A DNA stretch of 64,000 nucleotides from Diphasiastrum complanatum (taxonomy: Eukaryota; Streptophyta; Lycopodiopsida; Lycopodiales; Lycopodiaceae): positions 46,546,338-46,610,337 of the forward strand of contig CM055093.1 in NCBI GenBank assembly GCA_029204225.1. Direction: 5' to 3'. A program made the position numbers and the translations under genes. This document shows, one piece after another, positions 44,624-62,310 of the stretch (its first letter is position 1; each line of letters opens with the position of its first letter). The notes below the pieces were generated by a model, which worked only from the letters and a program-made list of their open reading frames with translations, did not search any database and was not told the origin of the DNA.

Positions 44624-44836
44624 TGGGCAATTGGGTTCTATTGGCATAGGATCAAGGGTCGGAACAAGATCAAGAGCTGGCATGGCGGCGCAGGGCCATT
44701 ACGGCCTCCATCATCATCACCATCACGGGCCTAGTCCATCAGTAGCAGGGCCATCACGGACTTCATCGGCAAAGTCAAGCCCATCACGGCCACCATCAGC
44801 AGCAGCAGTAGGGCCATCATCTACATGAGAGGCTTC

Positions 44837-45262
44837 TCAGTTGGGGGAGGGCCTACTAAGGGTAGTGGCCCGAGGTTCAACAAACCCCAAAGGAACCATG
44901 ATAGGCAACGATAGAACTAAGACTTGATGGACATGCCATAAATAGCTTTTCATGGTGTTGGAGAGTCGCTGCCAAAAACTCTTTAGCTTCTTTAAGGGCA
45001 TCCTAAGAATTTGGAATGCCTTTGACACAAACATGAGGGCCTTTTGCTCTCGCAACCACCTCTCAATAAGTGTATCGGAAATGAAAGGAGCTAGAGCATC
45101 CGGTGTACTTGGACCTTTGATAATCGCTACCCAGGATTGGACAATAGCATAGTGTTGCACCACTTTACTTTCGAGGTCTTGAATCATTGAAGTGGCTAAG
45201 TGGGATGGTACTACACATTTGATGGTCGTAATTTCCTGTCTGAGTTCTTTAGTGATAAACAT
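44837..45262 (-). pseudogene. Unassigned open frame, probably internal part of the LTR element with primer site at 45844
   Basis: This is a 141-codon frame (contains VQHYAIVQSWVAIIKGPSTP and FVSKAFQILRMPLKKLKSFW) with no family match that I recognise. It lies 580 bp downstream of a primer-site-like sequence on the same strand, where gag would be expected. Confidence 0.35.
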
Positions 45263-45843
45263 GTCCTCCGGCTTGCATTGATTTGATCATCTCATAGTGA
45301 GAGTGTATTTCTTTTCAGTGGCTAGAAAGAAGTCCGAAGACTCTTCCAAATTCCTCACTAAATGCAAAGAGCATTCAAGAGGTTGACAGAAGCACATCTA
45401 GAGATGGAGTCACAGGAAGAGCAAGAACAGGTTCGATATTGGTCGAATTGGAACTTGGAGAAAGAGAAAAAGGCATGAGGTAGATCATGAATAGACAAAG
45501 AAGGCGATGGAGAAGCAGAGTTACAGGCAACAAACACTGCCTGCCTATTCGAGCAGCGATGCTGAATGGGCAGGCAGCATTGCCTGCACAGCTGCCATTG
45601 CAACCCAGACAGGCAACATGGTTGCCTGCGCAGGCAGCGCTTCTACCTGCATGGGGGAAGGTGAAACCCCCACCTCCTCCCCACCCCCCAACATTTCTTT
45701 TCCTGTCCATCTCTGGGGGTGTGGAGTAGCGCACAGTGGATCAGGGAGAGAATGGCTACAGAGAATATTGGCTAGAGAATAGAAAATCTAGAGAAAGAGT
45801 GTAGGGAGAGGAAAAAAAGTTGGCATCTAAATAAGGCAAAAAA

Positions 45844-45857
45844 GTGCTTTGATGCCA
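45844..45857 (-). other. Diverged LTR-element primer site
   Basis: On the minus strand it reads TGGCATCAAAGCAC directly after CTCATAACA, a TG...CA-type LTR end. It differs from TGGTATCAGAGC at two positions. The LTR would extend right from 45858, but I could not define its far end or find its partner. Confidence 0.5.
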
Positions 45858-46381
45858 TGTTATGAGCTCAATAACAGATATTGGCATCAAATGAAGTATA
45901 AAGACAACAAATAATAGTCACAAAACATTTTCCAACTAAGGAAACTCAATAGACGACAATGGGTGCCAACAACTCATGCAAATCTCCAACTAAGATCTCC
46001 AAAAACATATAACTCCCTTACAAGAAGCTCAAGACACTAAACTTAATAATCTAAGAAATTAGAGTTTGTGGCTCCTAGTTATGCTTAGTCAAGAGCATTC
46101 TAGAAGGTTCCAGAAGGGTCCTATCTTGTTTAAGCAGGCCTAAAATAGTTGTAGCTTGTGAGGCATGCGTATAGAGAAGTATGGAACCGTGTGTCTATAA
46201 CAGCTCTAGCAAACTCAATGTCTACTTGCGCAACCTATATTTTCTTATGAAATTACACTTGCTTGCACATCGTTCTTTGTTGTCTTCTCAAGGTGGAGTT
46301 CATCCTCTTTGCCTTGGGTAGACTCCATCCTCTTGGCCAAAAAACATCTTTCTCCAGACCTTGAGGATTGGAAGGCTCAAA

Positions 46382-46801
46382 CTAAGTCTTTATGTACATG
46401 GTCTTAAGTTCATTGATTAGATACCTCACTTGCATCGTTGTTAGCAAATCAAGTATAAGACCATAAAGTCCCCAAGGCTCTGTAACATATTCGTTGAGTG
46501 CACCTTGTTGCACAAAACTCCTAAGCTTAGCTCTTGCCTTGGTATCATGCATGGCCACAAACTTGTTCAAGAACACCTCCTTGAACTTAGCCCATGTATC
46601 CACGATAGGAACATTGCCAGCCTTTTGCTGCAACCTCAACCTTGACCACCATTTGTGAGCCAAATCCCTAGACACTGCGCTTTTATTTCCTTCCATCTCT
46701 TGGAGATATTTTGTAGAGATTAGAAACGAGACTGGCATTTTTTGTCCACTAAGTATCAACAACAATTGTATCAGATTCTGAAATGTCTTTGGACTGGACA
46801 T
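46382..46801 (-). pseudogene. Gypsy gag fragment
   Basis: The frame contains LAHKWWSRLRLQQKAG, TWAKFKEVFLNKFVAMHD and RAKLRSFVQQGALNEYV, the W...L...W..F...F..KF pattern of Ty3/gypsy gag. It has no zinc knuckle or pol. It lies beyond the LTR end at 45858, so it belongs to another element than 44837-45857. Confidence 0.65.
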
Positions 46802-49077
<2,276 letters not shown>

Positions 49078-49486
49078 CTGACATTCTCTCACTCTCTATG
49101 TGGATGTGGCTGCTACGCTGACAACAATTCCAGTTCTCTGTAACAGCCTCTCACACACTCACGCACACATAGACTACATCTAATATGTTGTAGTCATGTC
49201 TGATGGCCTCACTCCACCTCCTGATACCATATTTGGATTACGATCACAGTTTGATTGATGGTTAGACTTAGTAACAAGCTAAACTTCTCAATGATACCAC
49301 TGAAGGCAGATTGTAGCATATCCCAGTCATCGCGACGTTCTTGCTCTTCTAAGTTGAAGTACGAATCTCTAGCCATTGTGAATAAAGCTTTTTGCTTTTA
49401 TTAGACTGGTCAGAAACAGATATTCACTATACACAGATACAGCCATCTATTGGCATTCATCAAACATAAACAAAAGAGCAGATACA

Positions 49487-49665
<179 letters not shown>

Positions 49666-50018
49666 CAAGAGTATCCTTGGCAACAAATCAACGTCTTCCT
49701 GGCAACGAAGGCAGCACCACGTTTCCTTCCATGCAGCTCCAAGCTCACCACGTTTCCTCCACGCAGCTCGACGCTCTAACAAGAATGGCAATGGCAAAGT
49801 CTACCTCCACGCATTGCAATGACAATGGCAACAACTTTGTCCAGCAACGTCCACAACATTCCAGCGACCTCGAGAAATTTCCACCAACATGCTCTTTCAC
49901 GTCACCTTCAATGCACGTCGCATCATCACTTAATGCAACAATAATTGCAATGTGACTGGTCCTAGGGCTACGTGGCCCAATCAAAATGCACAAAGCGCTT
50001 TTTCTCCATCACTGCTGA

Positions 50019-53130
<3,112 letters not shown>

Positions 53131-53139
53131 AAATACAGA

Positions 53140-55310
53140 TATCTGACCTGATGGCATGACATCAACAGATACACTCTAGGTCGTGGCTAATATGCCACTC
53201 TTGTAATCTCTTGATTAGTTGTAGATGCTTAATTACTCTAATTTTAAAAGTTACACATAGCGACTATATACTTACTAGATGATACTTGACAGACAACAGA
53301 GTATGAAGTAGTCTGATGCTAGTAAGCAATCAAGACAAAATACAGAGAAGAAGTCCGCCTGCGTGCGAGACCAGTTCTGTGATCTAGATCCATAGAGATC
53401 CACAAGTCTGCTAGTAAGCGAGACATCTATTCGTGAGAGAACTGTATTTCTGTCACGCCAACGCACTGCGTGGATCTGCATGTAGTGCTTGAAGAATCAA
53501 AGAAAATCAATAGATGATCTTGTAGCCATTGAGCACATGTCTTCTTTTATGTTGTATGATCTCAAATGCAAATGTGTCTGTTGTTATTTGTGTGTCTGAT
53601 TCTACCATTCATTTTAATTCTACACATTCATTGAATTTGTTGAATGTTGCATTAATTTATAAACGTAGATCAGTAGTGCCTAACTACATTATGGAGAAAT
53701 GTAGGAGTGATTCAGTTGGCAGTGTCCAGCGACCACATCTGAACTCCATCCGAATCGCATTGGGTTGTGGTTGCTTCGCTTTCGCGATGGTTTCGCGATC
53801 GCGGACCATTCTCATCAGTGGTATCAGAGCCATGCCTATCTTGTCATAATCTAACATAGCCAAAGAAACTATCAGATCCAGGAGGCCAAGCATTCAGACA
53901 AACAACCATCAACAAGGGAACAGACTCCAAGAAGCAATGGCTTCAATCAGCAACATGCAGAGCAAGATCTACACAGATTTTGATTCTACAGGACTTAACT
54001 TTCTAGCCTAGAAAGTTAAGACATCACTCATACTCAAGGGCGAAGGACTCTTCCCCTGGGTGGATGGCACAGAAGAGATGCCTATGACATCATGAAAGGA
54101 ACTACGCGAATGGAGGGAGAAAAACGACAAGGTAGTAGCCTTGCTATCATCTTCCATCGAAGATAGTCTCACACTTGACCTGGCTACACTCTCCAAAGCT
54201 AAGGAGATGTGGGATGCGTTGCTCACCAGATTTCAGACAAAATCAAGAAGTCAAATCATGATGCTAGAAGATCAGCTGACGAATCTACAGCATGTTTGAA
54301 GGGCAAGATGTCACGCACTCCATTCATCAAAGACTCTTACAGAATGACTAAGATTATGGAGTTAGTGCATTCTGACATCTGCGGACCATTCAATGTGATC
54401 TCAGTATGAGGTTCAAAATATTAAATAACCTTCATTGATGACTATAGTAAATTCAAAATAGTATATTTTATTCTGAATAAATCTAAAGCACTTGACAAAT
54501 TCACAGAATATGTGAATTGGGATGAGAGATGTACATGCAACAAGGTTAAGCAGATTAGGATAGATCGAGGTGGCGAATACATCTCGAATCGCTTCACTGA
54601 CTTCTGCAATGATCGTGGCATCATTCACATAAGGACTGCAGCCTACACACCGCAGCACAATGGTGTTGCAGAAAGAAAGAACAAGACCTTGATGGAAGCA
54701 GCCAGATGCATGATGGCCTACTCGAAGGCTCCAAGGGCACTGTGGGCTGAAGCAGTAGCTACAGCCGCATACATCCAGAATAGGACAGACAAGTCTAGTG
54801 TCCCTCACACGACACCACACGAGCTATGGTGGGGTAGAAAGCCCAACCTGTCTCACGTCAGAATCTTTGGCTGTGCAGCTTATGCACATATTCCTGATAA
54901 GCTTCGAAAGAAGCTTGATGAGAAAGCCGAACAGGGATTTCTAGTAGGTTATGACAACAATTCGTCATACTATAGGGTCTACATGCCAGACACGAACACT
55001 ATGAAAACAGTGAGAGATGTCATATTTGATGAGAGCAGGACAATGACCAATGACGATCATGTCAGCTACGAAGTTCTGGAGAGACAGTACTATGACCTGC
55101 CGCCAACGACAGAAGGAGCAGAGGAGGAACACGAAAACATAAATTTTTGAGTCGTCTCCCATTCGAGCGACGAATCTAAAGAAGAAAGATTCGAAAGGCA
55201 GCCTGCTGTCGCAGTTTCTGTAAACCAAGATGGTTTCGGACCGAGCAGAGCATACAAAGGCAAAGTCATTGTTGTCCCATGAAGATCTCCTAGAACGTCG
55301 ACAAGACCAC
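53140..55310 (+). mobile_element. Copia remnant H (5' LTR end, gag, integrase), internally deleted
   Basis: TGGTATCAGAGCC at 53819-53831 follows an LTR end CATCA (53817). The LTR start near 53140 is a guess. Gag begins at the ATG at 53938 (MASISNMQSKIYTDFDSTGL). The element then jumps from gag into integrase, and RT and RNase H are absent; no 3' LTR was found. Confidence 0.75.
53938..55150 (+). pseudogene. gag joined to integrase in copia H
   Basis: Gag text (LLSSSIEDSLTLDLATLSKA, MWDALLTRFQTKSRSQIMML) reaches 54290. At about 54300 it is followed by integrase text ([62 protein letters not shown]) without zinc knuckle or protease. Stops lie in gag and near 54410. The integrase core from 54512 to 55150 is open for 212 codons. 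Confidence 0.85.
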
Positions 55311-55739
55311 GAAAAACGCTAGCAAGATATGTGCCAGGCAGTTGGTAAGCCTCAACTGGTCGGATGTGCTTGTGATCGTAACTCTAGTCAAACAGCTCCT
55401 TAGCCTTGATATTGTGGTTTGTGTGCAACTGTAAAATCACTTCTAAAGTTGTCTTAAAACTCATTGATTATTTGATTGTCTGTGTGATTGAATAATTGAT
55501 TGTTTGGAACTTAATCGTGATGACAACATTCGGAATCACCGTTTCATTACACTGACGTATATATGTTCTTACACATCCTAAATATGCTTTGTGTTGTTGT
55601 GAATCGATACTTTGAATCTGGCACATGGATACTCATGCAATTTAAATCTATAGTCGATCGTTCACTTGAATGAGAGACAATTCGTTGCCTGGTGATGGCA
55701 ATCGTGTTCAGAGATCACTATTGCGAAATGAAAGGTCGG

Positions 55740-55930
55740 ATAGAGTCGACTTAGCAGGAAAGGAGAAAAACGCGAAGGTAGGTCTGAAAATGATTTTTAA
55801 GGCATTTTAAAGACAGTGCCGCTTTTTTCGAAAAGGCGAAAAATGCAATAGGACAATGTCCCTTTTTCTAAGGGTCTAAACCTTTCTAAGGCATTTTAGG
55901 GACAATGTCCCCTTTTTCGCAAAAATGCAA
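55740..55930. repeat. Short direct repeats around 'aaggcatttta'
   Basis: 'aaggcattttaaagacagtg' (about 55800) and 'aaggcattttagggacaatg' (about 55890) recur together with 'gacaatgtccctttttc' words. The patch lies between copia H and the gypsy fragment I. Confidence 0.6.
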
Positions 55931-55974
55931 AAAATGCGACAGTGTCGAAAAAAAGTTCTTAAAATATTATTTGC

Positions 55975-57517
55975 TATGCCAGACCTTTGCATCATACACC
56001 GACCATCAAGCCCTATTATATATTGTTAATAAATCCTGTAAAACGGGATGTGTAGCTCGATGGTTGTTGATATTAGAGGAATTTAATTTTCGCGTAGTCG
56101 TTCGGAAAGGGACCCAACATTTTATGGGGGATCACCTTTCTCGACTACCGAATGCTGAAAAAGCAACCGCACCAGTCAACGATGATCTTCCTGATGCATG
56201 CCTTTTTGAGATTGATGTTACACCCTTATGGGCTGAGGAGATCACTGAGTTCCTAACAACAGGCAGACTCAAAAAAGGCTTGAGTACGACGGCAAAAAGA
56301 ATTTTTTTGCTAAAAGCAGCACTCTTTTAGTTAATAGCGGGACAACTTTACAAAAGGGGTGTTGACGGTATCATTCGACGATGTGCTTGTGAATTTGAGA
56401 TACGACCAATCATATCTCAGGCTCATGAGGGCATTGGCGGTGGCCACTTTTCTGCTAAAGCAACCGCAAAGATTATCCTTCAAGCAGGACTGTGGTGGCC
56501 ATCTTTATTTAAGGACACATTTGCTGTTATTAAAACGTGCGATGTATGTCAACGAGCTAAGAAAAATACCAAAGCTGACTTCACACCACTGACTCCCATT
56601 ATAGAAGGCGAAGCCTTCCATAAGTGGGAAATTGACTTTGTCGGACTCATCAGTCCAGCATCAAAACATACCCATTCCCGTTACATCCTCATAACCACAG
56701 ATTATGCCACTAAGTGGGTTGAAGCTCGAGCAACAAAGGACGCCAATGCAAAAACTGTCGTGCATTTTCTTTACAAAAACATTATTACACGTTTTGGCTG
56801 TCCCATAGAGCTAGTTAGTGATCGCGGCATGCATTTTTTAAATGTTGTTGTCGACAATTTACTACACCATTACCTTGTCGTTCACAGAAAAAGTACACCG
56901 TACTATCCTAGATGTAATGGCCAGGCCGAATCAACTAACAAGATGATATGTAAGATTTTGACAAAGATAGTTGAAAACAGTTGCTCTGATTGGGAAACAA
57001 AACTTTTTTCAGCTATCTGGGCTTACCGCACCACCCCAAAGAAAGCCACTGGGTGGATTACCCCTTTCCACTTAGTATATGGTCAAGAGGCGGTAATGCC
57101 CATTGAATTATAAGTCCATTCGCTAAGAGTCATGAAAGCTTTTTCTAAAGATCTATGTGAAAAAGCTACAATAGAGCAACAAGTCAAACCAAACTATTTA
57201 TGTTAGCCCAATTATGCGAGACAAGACTAATATCTTACCACGCACAACTGGTTAACAAACGACGCCAAAAGGCCTGGCATGATTGTTGCTTACGAAATAA
57301 AGATCTACACTTAGGTGACCATGTGCTTCTTTATACATCAAAGAAGCACCCCGACAAATTGAAATTCAGAAGTGAGGGACCGTATGTTATTAATAAAATC
57401 TTTCCTAATGGTGCAGTCCAACTGCAAACACTTGACAAAATACTCCTAGACATTGTCATCAACGGCGATTGTCTACGGCGGTATTACAAAGAGTTGTTTT
57501 TTGTTGACCCAATTTAA
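55975..57517 (+). pseudogene. RNase H and integrase of gypsy I
   Basis: RNase H is partial (YTDHQALLYIVNKS, HLSRLPNAEK). The integrase zinc region near 56400-56560 is frameshifted (CDVCQRAKKNTK). The core has WEIDFVGLISPASK, YILITTDYATKWVEA, LVSDRGMHFLN and YYPRCNGQAESTNK, then WAYRTTPKKATGWITPF. The tail ends in a GPYVINKIFPNGAVQL GPY/F-like module at about 57380, with a stop at 57517. Stops at about 56330, 57111 and 57203 and several shifts break it. Confidence 0.88.
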
Positions 57518-57920
57518 CACCCTTTTCCTAGTGTCTATTTTACATCTTTATTATTATTATTTTTTATTTTATTTTCTTACTTCCTTGTTTGTTCTACTCA
57601 TTTTGCATGCCTATTTTTAACCTCATATCTTGTTTATAATTAATACATATACTTATTTACTTTCTATGCATTTTTTTTTTCTATAAATACCCATTTGTCA
57701 GGATTGTTCTAGGTCAACAAATGTTAGGCTACCCATATGAAAAAGATTCTGACACTTTTCCCCACCTCATTTCTGTCTGTTTGATGTCTCAATATTCCCA
57801 ATTACGCATACACTCATTTATTGAGATATTTCTTTTCCATAAGAACTTCTACTTTGAGCCATAGTCATATTTTCACCCTTGAAGTTCTTCACTTGCATCA
57901 CACAGTTCCATATAGGACTC
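57518..57920. other. Spacer after integrase of gypsy I
   Basis: This is T-rich sequence without coding signature, between the pol stop and the minisatellite. Confidence 0.55.
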
Positions 57921-58395
57921 CTGTAAAATCTCAACCGATGAGTTCTGTTAAATCTCAACTGACGGATTTGTCTCAGATCTCAACCGAAGCGCAACGTCTA
58001 GTTCAATCTTGACCGAAGCGTCCAGTTGAATCGACCGAAGCGTCCAGTTAAATCTCGACCAAAGCATCCAGTTAAATCTCGACCAAAGCATCCAGTTCAA
58101 TCTCGACCGAAGCGTCCAGATAAATCTCGACTGATGCGTTCCTGTCAGATCTCAACCGAAGCACCTGTCAGATCTCAACCGAAGAACCTATCAGATCTCA
58201 ACTGAACAACCTGTCAGATCTCAACCGAAGCACCTGTCAAATCTCGACCAAAGCACCTGTCAAATCTTGACTGAAGCACCTGTCATATCTCAACTGGAGT
58301 GCTTATATCAAAACTCAACCGGAGCGACCTCTTCGATCTGGACTGGCACATACTGTTAAAACTCGACTGAAGTACACATTAAATCTTGGCCGACG
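57920..58395 (+). repeat. Minisatellite of 23-24-bp units
   Basis: There are about twenty diverged units of the type 'tgtcagatctcaaccgaagcacc' split into two subtypes ('cagttaaatctcgaccaaagc' in the first half, 'ctgtcagatctcaaccgaag' in the second). The repeats are most regular at 58030-58270. Confidence 0.88.
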
Positions 58396-59110
58396 GTTCC
58401 AAATTCAAAATTTAACAAACCGGCACATGCCATCTTGTCTGAAACTAGACAACGGCGCCCATAAATGCCACCACCTCGACGTCATTGGCACCTCAGTGAA
58501 GTGCGAATTCTGGCGTATTCTTGCGACGATCTGTTGGCGATTTCCTTGCTACTGTGTCCGATTCTAGCGCTCTGTTGTTTAACATTTTTGTCATCGTCTC
58601 CACACCATCTCCACCGACTATCAACCATCCTTGTTCGCATACCATTGAGAGCAGCATCACCAAACACCTTCGAACCTAACATCGCCAGTAGACAACACAT
58701 CATCTTGCAATTTTTCGCATGTTGAGGGGTAGTGTCACACGAGCATCCACCAAGCTCCCGTTACACTATTGATTATACTATCAACAACATCACACAACCC
58801 GTTGTTTACATCCAGTTCATTTCCAACCTCCATACATCCATTTCCACACATCTTCATCCTTGCCCAACACCCTCATCTTTTTCGTTTCTCGAACTTCTAC
58901 CTCCCATCTTCTTACCCAACCACATTCCGTCCCAATCCTTTATTCCATGACATACTTCTAATTTCTCCTTGCAAACACACATCCACCTTACAACACTTTA
59001 CCTTTCGTTCTTATTTTCCCAACATCCATCTTTCACAAACCCTCTCTTCCCGCACCATACCTTGCTCCACACACATCTTCCAATCCCTTCTACACCGCCA
59101 CTTTCACCTT
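58396..59110. other. Spacer between minisatellite clusters
   Basis: This is C- and A-rich pyrimidine-biased sequence with open frames that are low complexity (Pro/Ser/His-rich) and have no domain. Confidence 0.5.
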
Positions 59111-59320
59111 CCATCTCGACCGACGCTCCTCTCTCAAATCTCGACCGATGCTAGTCCATCAAATCTCAACCAACGACAGTCCATCAACTCTCCATCGACA
59201 TCCCTTAACCCTGCATGAAATCTCAACCGACGTCAGTCCATCAAATCTCAACCGACGCCAGTCCATCAACTCTCAACCGATGCCCATTAACCTTGTCTGA
59301 AATCTCAACTGACAATTTTT
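59110..59320 (+). repeat. Second cluster of the same minisatellite
   Basis: About seven units of the type 'aaatctcaaccgacgccagtcc' share the core 'aatctcaaccga' with the cluster at 57920-58395. Confidence 0.8.
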
Positions 59321-59350
59321 TCAGAACCTTCTTCCTTCCATTTTTTCAAC

Positions 59351-61407
59351 ATGTCATCCAACCCTAGTTCCAGTTCTAAATACCTCGAGGCAAATAAGCT
59401 CGACATCCAGCTATGCAAGTTAGATCTTACAGAGATGCAGACCTGGTACCAGCAGACAAATTTATTCTTCAAGACCATTGAGTTTCAAATCCCTGTCTTG
59501 ACGGGATATCAAAGCCCGTACATGGTACATATGGCGTATGCCAATTATAATGCAACGATAAGGTCATGTCAACTCATAGTTCCCCCTATAAGGAACTATG
59601 TTTATAATGTATCTTTTGCGACAGCCGATTTGCAACCTTTTGGATTTCCTCGAGGACCAAATGTTGTCACAAGGACACTCCAGAAGATAGAGCAAACAAC
59701 ATATTTCAAGTACATCGATCCCTCAGTGGATAAATGGAAGAATAAGGACGGGTATAGAGTTGAGGCCATCAACGATCAGCAGCTGCAAGCGGCATGTGCA
59801 TATCTCACCATGCACACAATGTCCAAGGACAAAAGTGATGCGGGTACCCATGTTCCTGTTTCACATGTTGGCAGATTCACGACTGCATGCCCAGAACCTC
59901 TATGATTGGGCACAGTTTGCTTCGAACTGCCTTCATGAGTGCCTTAAGAACAAGCAGCCACTAACTGTACTGGGATATCTCCTGACAGACATCACACTCC
60001 AACAAGTATAGAATGGGCCAAAGTTTCAACAACACCTACTGATTGCGGACAAAGCATGGGACATTTCCATTGAGTCAAAAAATTCCAAGTGCATTCCCGG
60101 GCTACTTCAACATCAGGATTCCAACCCAGAAGAGTCAACATCAGTATTCTTCCACTGGTACAGAAGCAAAAAAGCCCACAGCCAGACCCACAAGTAGCAG
60201 CATCCTCGGGAGCTCAAGAGGCCAATACTTCCAAGGCCCAATTGCCAGACACAAGTCAACAAAAGATACAAAGGAAGCTGTAGGCTAGGAGGACATCACC
60301 AGTGGGAACAACGTCAAATGGTTCAGCTTCCGATGATGGAAGCTCAACCTCAGCCTCTCAACAACACTCATCACCCTCACACATCATCGACGGGGGTGAT
60401 CGAGCAATGACATCTACAACAACCCCAGATACGACAACATCACAAGTCACTGCTCAACCAGACAAGGTCACCACCCCACCCACATTGGTTACCACACCCA
60501 CGCCACCAACCTCACCACATGAAACCTGTTTTTTGGGGGGGAGGAGTGGGGATGTCCAGTCCTCGGGACACGGAAGCAGCCAAGCAACCACAAGATCAAC
60601 AACCACAGGCCCAGCAAGTCCACACATTGGAAACATCGCAATATTTTGATGTTGCAGACCTGATGAAAATAAGCGATGATGAGCTAGAGAAGGTGGATCA
60701 GTCCAGAAGAAGTCTGATCCCTCCAATACCCACCACCACCACCACAATAACCACCATTGCTACTAACATCATTCCTCCACTCCCTCCACCTCCATCTTCA
60801 TTTCTAACACAATGCCTATTTTTTGGATTAGCTTCACCATCCCTGAGAAGCTCTCCAAGGCGGCCAAACGCTCAATAATCGGCCTATCCGAAGCGAGCTA
60901 CCATATGCATGGTTGGTAAGCCAATATCAAATGCTCAAGAACAAGGTTCAGTTCCAGGACCAAGAAATTGTGCAACATCAGAGGCTAGCCAAAGAGAAAG
61001 AAAAAGAGACAATGGAAATCAGATCCGTGATGGCCAGGCAAAAGACCACTCTGGAAGAGGTCCAACAGCAACTAAAGCACTAGATGGTCCAGATCGACCA
61101 AGTACGAGACAGATCATCGGATGCAATGATAGTGGATGCCCCTCTAGTTAAGCTCGAGGATATACAATTCCAGGCCCCACAGGCCTCAGCCATCCGGATG
61201 GAAAAGTACGTGCGGCTGATCCAAAAATGGGAAGCCGAGAAAAAGAATTTTGAAAATATTGTGGCCAAGCTAGAAAAGATCATCTCGGAGTTCCAGAAGC
61301 AGCTAGAAGACACAACGAAGGCCTTGCAACAAGTCTTGGACAAGGTGAACAAGTTGTGGGACATGGCGTGCAAGGCCCAAGCAGACGCTCATTTGAAGAA
61401 ACCATGA
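59351..61407 (+). pseudogene. Unassigned extra ORF downstream of gypsy I pol, C-terminal coiled coil
   Basis: The first frame starts MSSNPSSSSKYLEANKLDIQ and is coherent for about 160 codons (YQQTNLFFKTIEFQIPVLTG, FATADLQPFGFPRGP). It then shifts at about 59840 and continues as MFLFHMLADSRLHAQNLYDW to a stop at 60009. A low-complexity Thr/Pro/Gln middle follows. From 60920 to 61407 a charged heptad-rich part (SAIRMEKYVRLIQKWEAEKK, LEKIISEFQKQLEDTTKALQ) predicts a coiled coil. I recognise no domain for certain; the N-terminal half faintly resembles plant-transposon proteins found with Tat elements. It could also be an old host pseudogene. Confidence 0.5.
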
Positions 61408-61799
61408 GACGATGATGGGAATGATGGAGCAGGAAATCAGGACGGACAAACCTGACCATCAGATGGTAGTTCGGGATCGGGTGGCTAGTGAGCCGAAGCT
61501 GCTTACAAGACTTTTTTCCATCTCCCTCCCTCTTTTAACCCCTCCTCCTACTCTGCTTTTAATTTTTCCGAAACATTCATTCCAACTTACCCTATTTATT
61601 CATCTTCCCTCTCTCCACCACCTCCTAGCAGAATAATGGGCCTATCGAAAGGTCTAGTTGACACATACAAAGCCCGACAGGACGAGTTCTTTCAACAACT
61701 CCACTCCCCCGATTTATGAATCCAAGAGTGTTGACTCTAAAAAGGCAAAAAAATTTCTTGTTTGCAAAAGAACGAAGAAAGTCCAAGTACTTTTGTTTT

Positions 61800-62060
61800 G
61801 AGGACGAAGTCATTGAATGATGAGTTGGCTTGCATTGATGAGAGTATTTAGGAATGAGAGCTTGTTCTAGTGATTCTTAATGGCTTGTTGGATGCTCGTG
61901 CTAACATTGTTCAAAGTATTGCTATTCAAAAGACTTTTCCAATCTTCAAGAGATCTTGATCAATGAGGAATATAGGCTTCAAGCAAGAGGTGGATCTACA
62001 TCGACATTTCAAGAGGATGCTATTATTAGGGCCCTTTTTGAACTCAAAAAGGGCCTCTTC
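61800..62060 (+). mobile_element. Copia gag fragment
   Basis: Frames near 61860-62040 read LVLVILNGLLDARANIVQSI and NEEYRLQARGGSTSTFQED, which fit the UBN2-type gag of copia elements. It has stops and no attached pol. Confidence 0.5.
62030..62055. repeat. Perfect 12-bp inverted repeat with 2-nt loop
   Basis: ggccctttttga and its reverse complement are separated by 'ac'. The following T-run is absent, so it is not a typical terminator. Confidence 0.85.
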
Positions 62061-62310
62061 CTTGCCTAAACATGTTTGATAATCTGGATTAATTAACCTG
62101 CTAATAGTCCTATGTGGCAGTTCACCTTGGGTTTAGCTTGAGTTAAAACCTAGTCTCATAGGTTGCACTTGAACTTAGTATATTAAATGAAGACGTACTT
62201 AAATTCAATGTTTGTAAATATATTGATTTATTTTTGAATTTGCGAAGGGCTTAAATTTTTTTGCACTTCATTGGTCTTCTTTTGAGCTTTATTTTGGTAT
62301 AAAATAAGCT

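Larger units (their letters stand above)
55970..61410 (+). mobile_element. 5'-truncated Ty3/gypsy element I of Tat/Athila type with downstream repeats and extra ORF
   Basis: The piece starts inside RNase H and continues through integrase to a stop at 57517. A spacer with a 23-24-bp minisatellite and then a decayed extra ORF (59351-61407) follow in the same orientation. Tat-lineage plant elements are known for extra ORFs and tandem repeats between pol and the 3' LTR, which supports treating the whole stretch as one element. Neither LTR was found. Confidence 0.65.

Noticed and set aside
57920-58395. Regular short repeats considered as a CRISPR array
   Set aside because: Units are contiguous with diverged bodies and no unique spacers, and the genome is a plant; it is a minisatellite.
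62030-62055. Hairpin considered as a rho-independent terminator
   Set aside because: Eukaryotic context and no following U-run; kept only as an inverted repeat.
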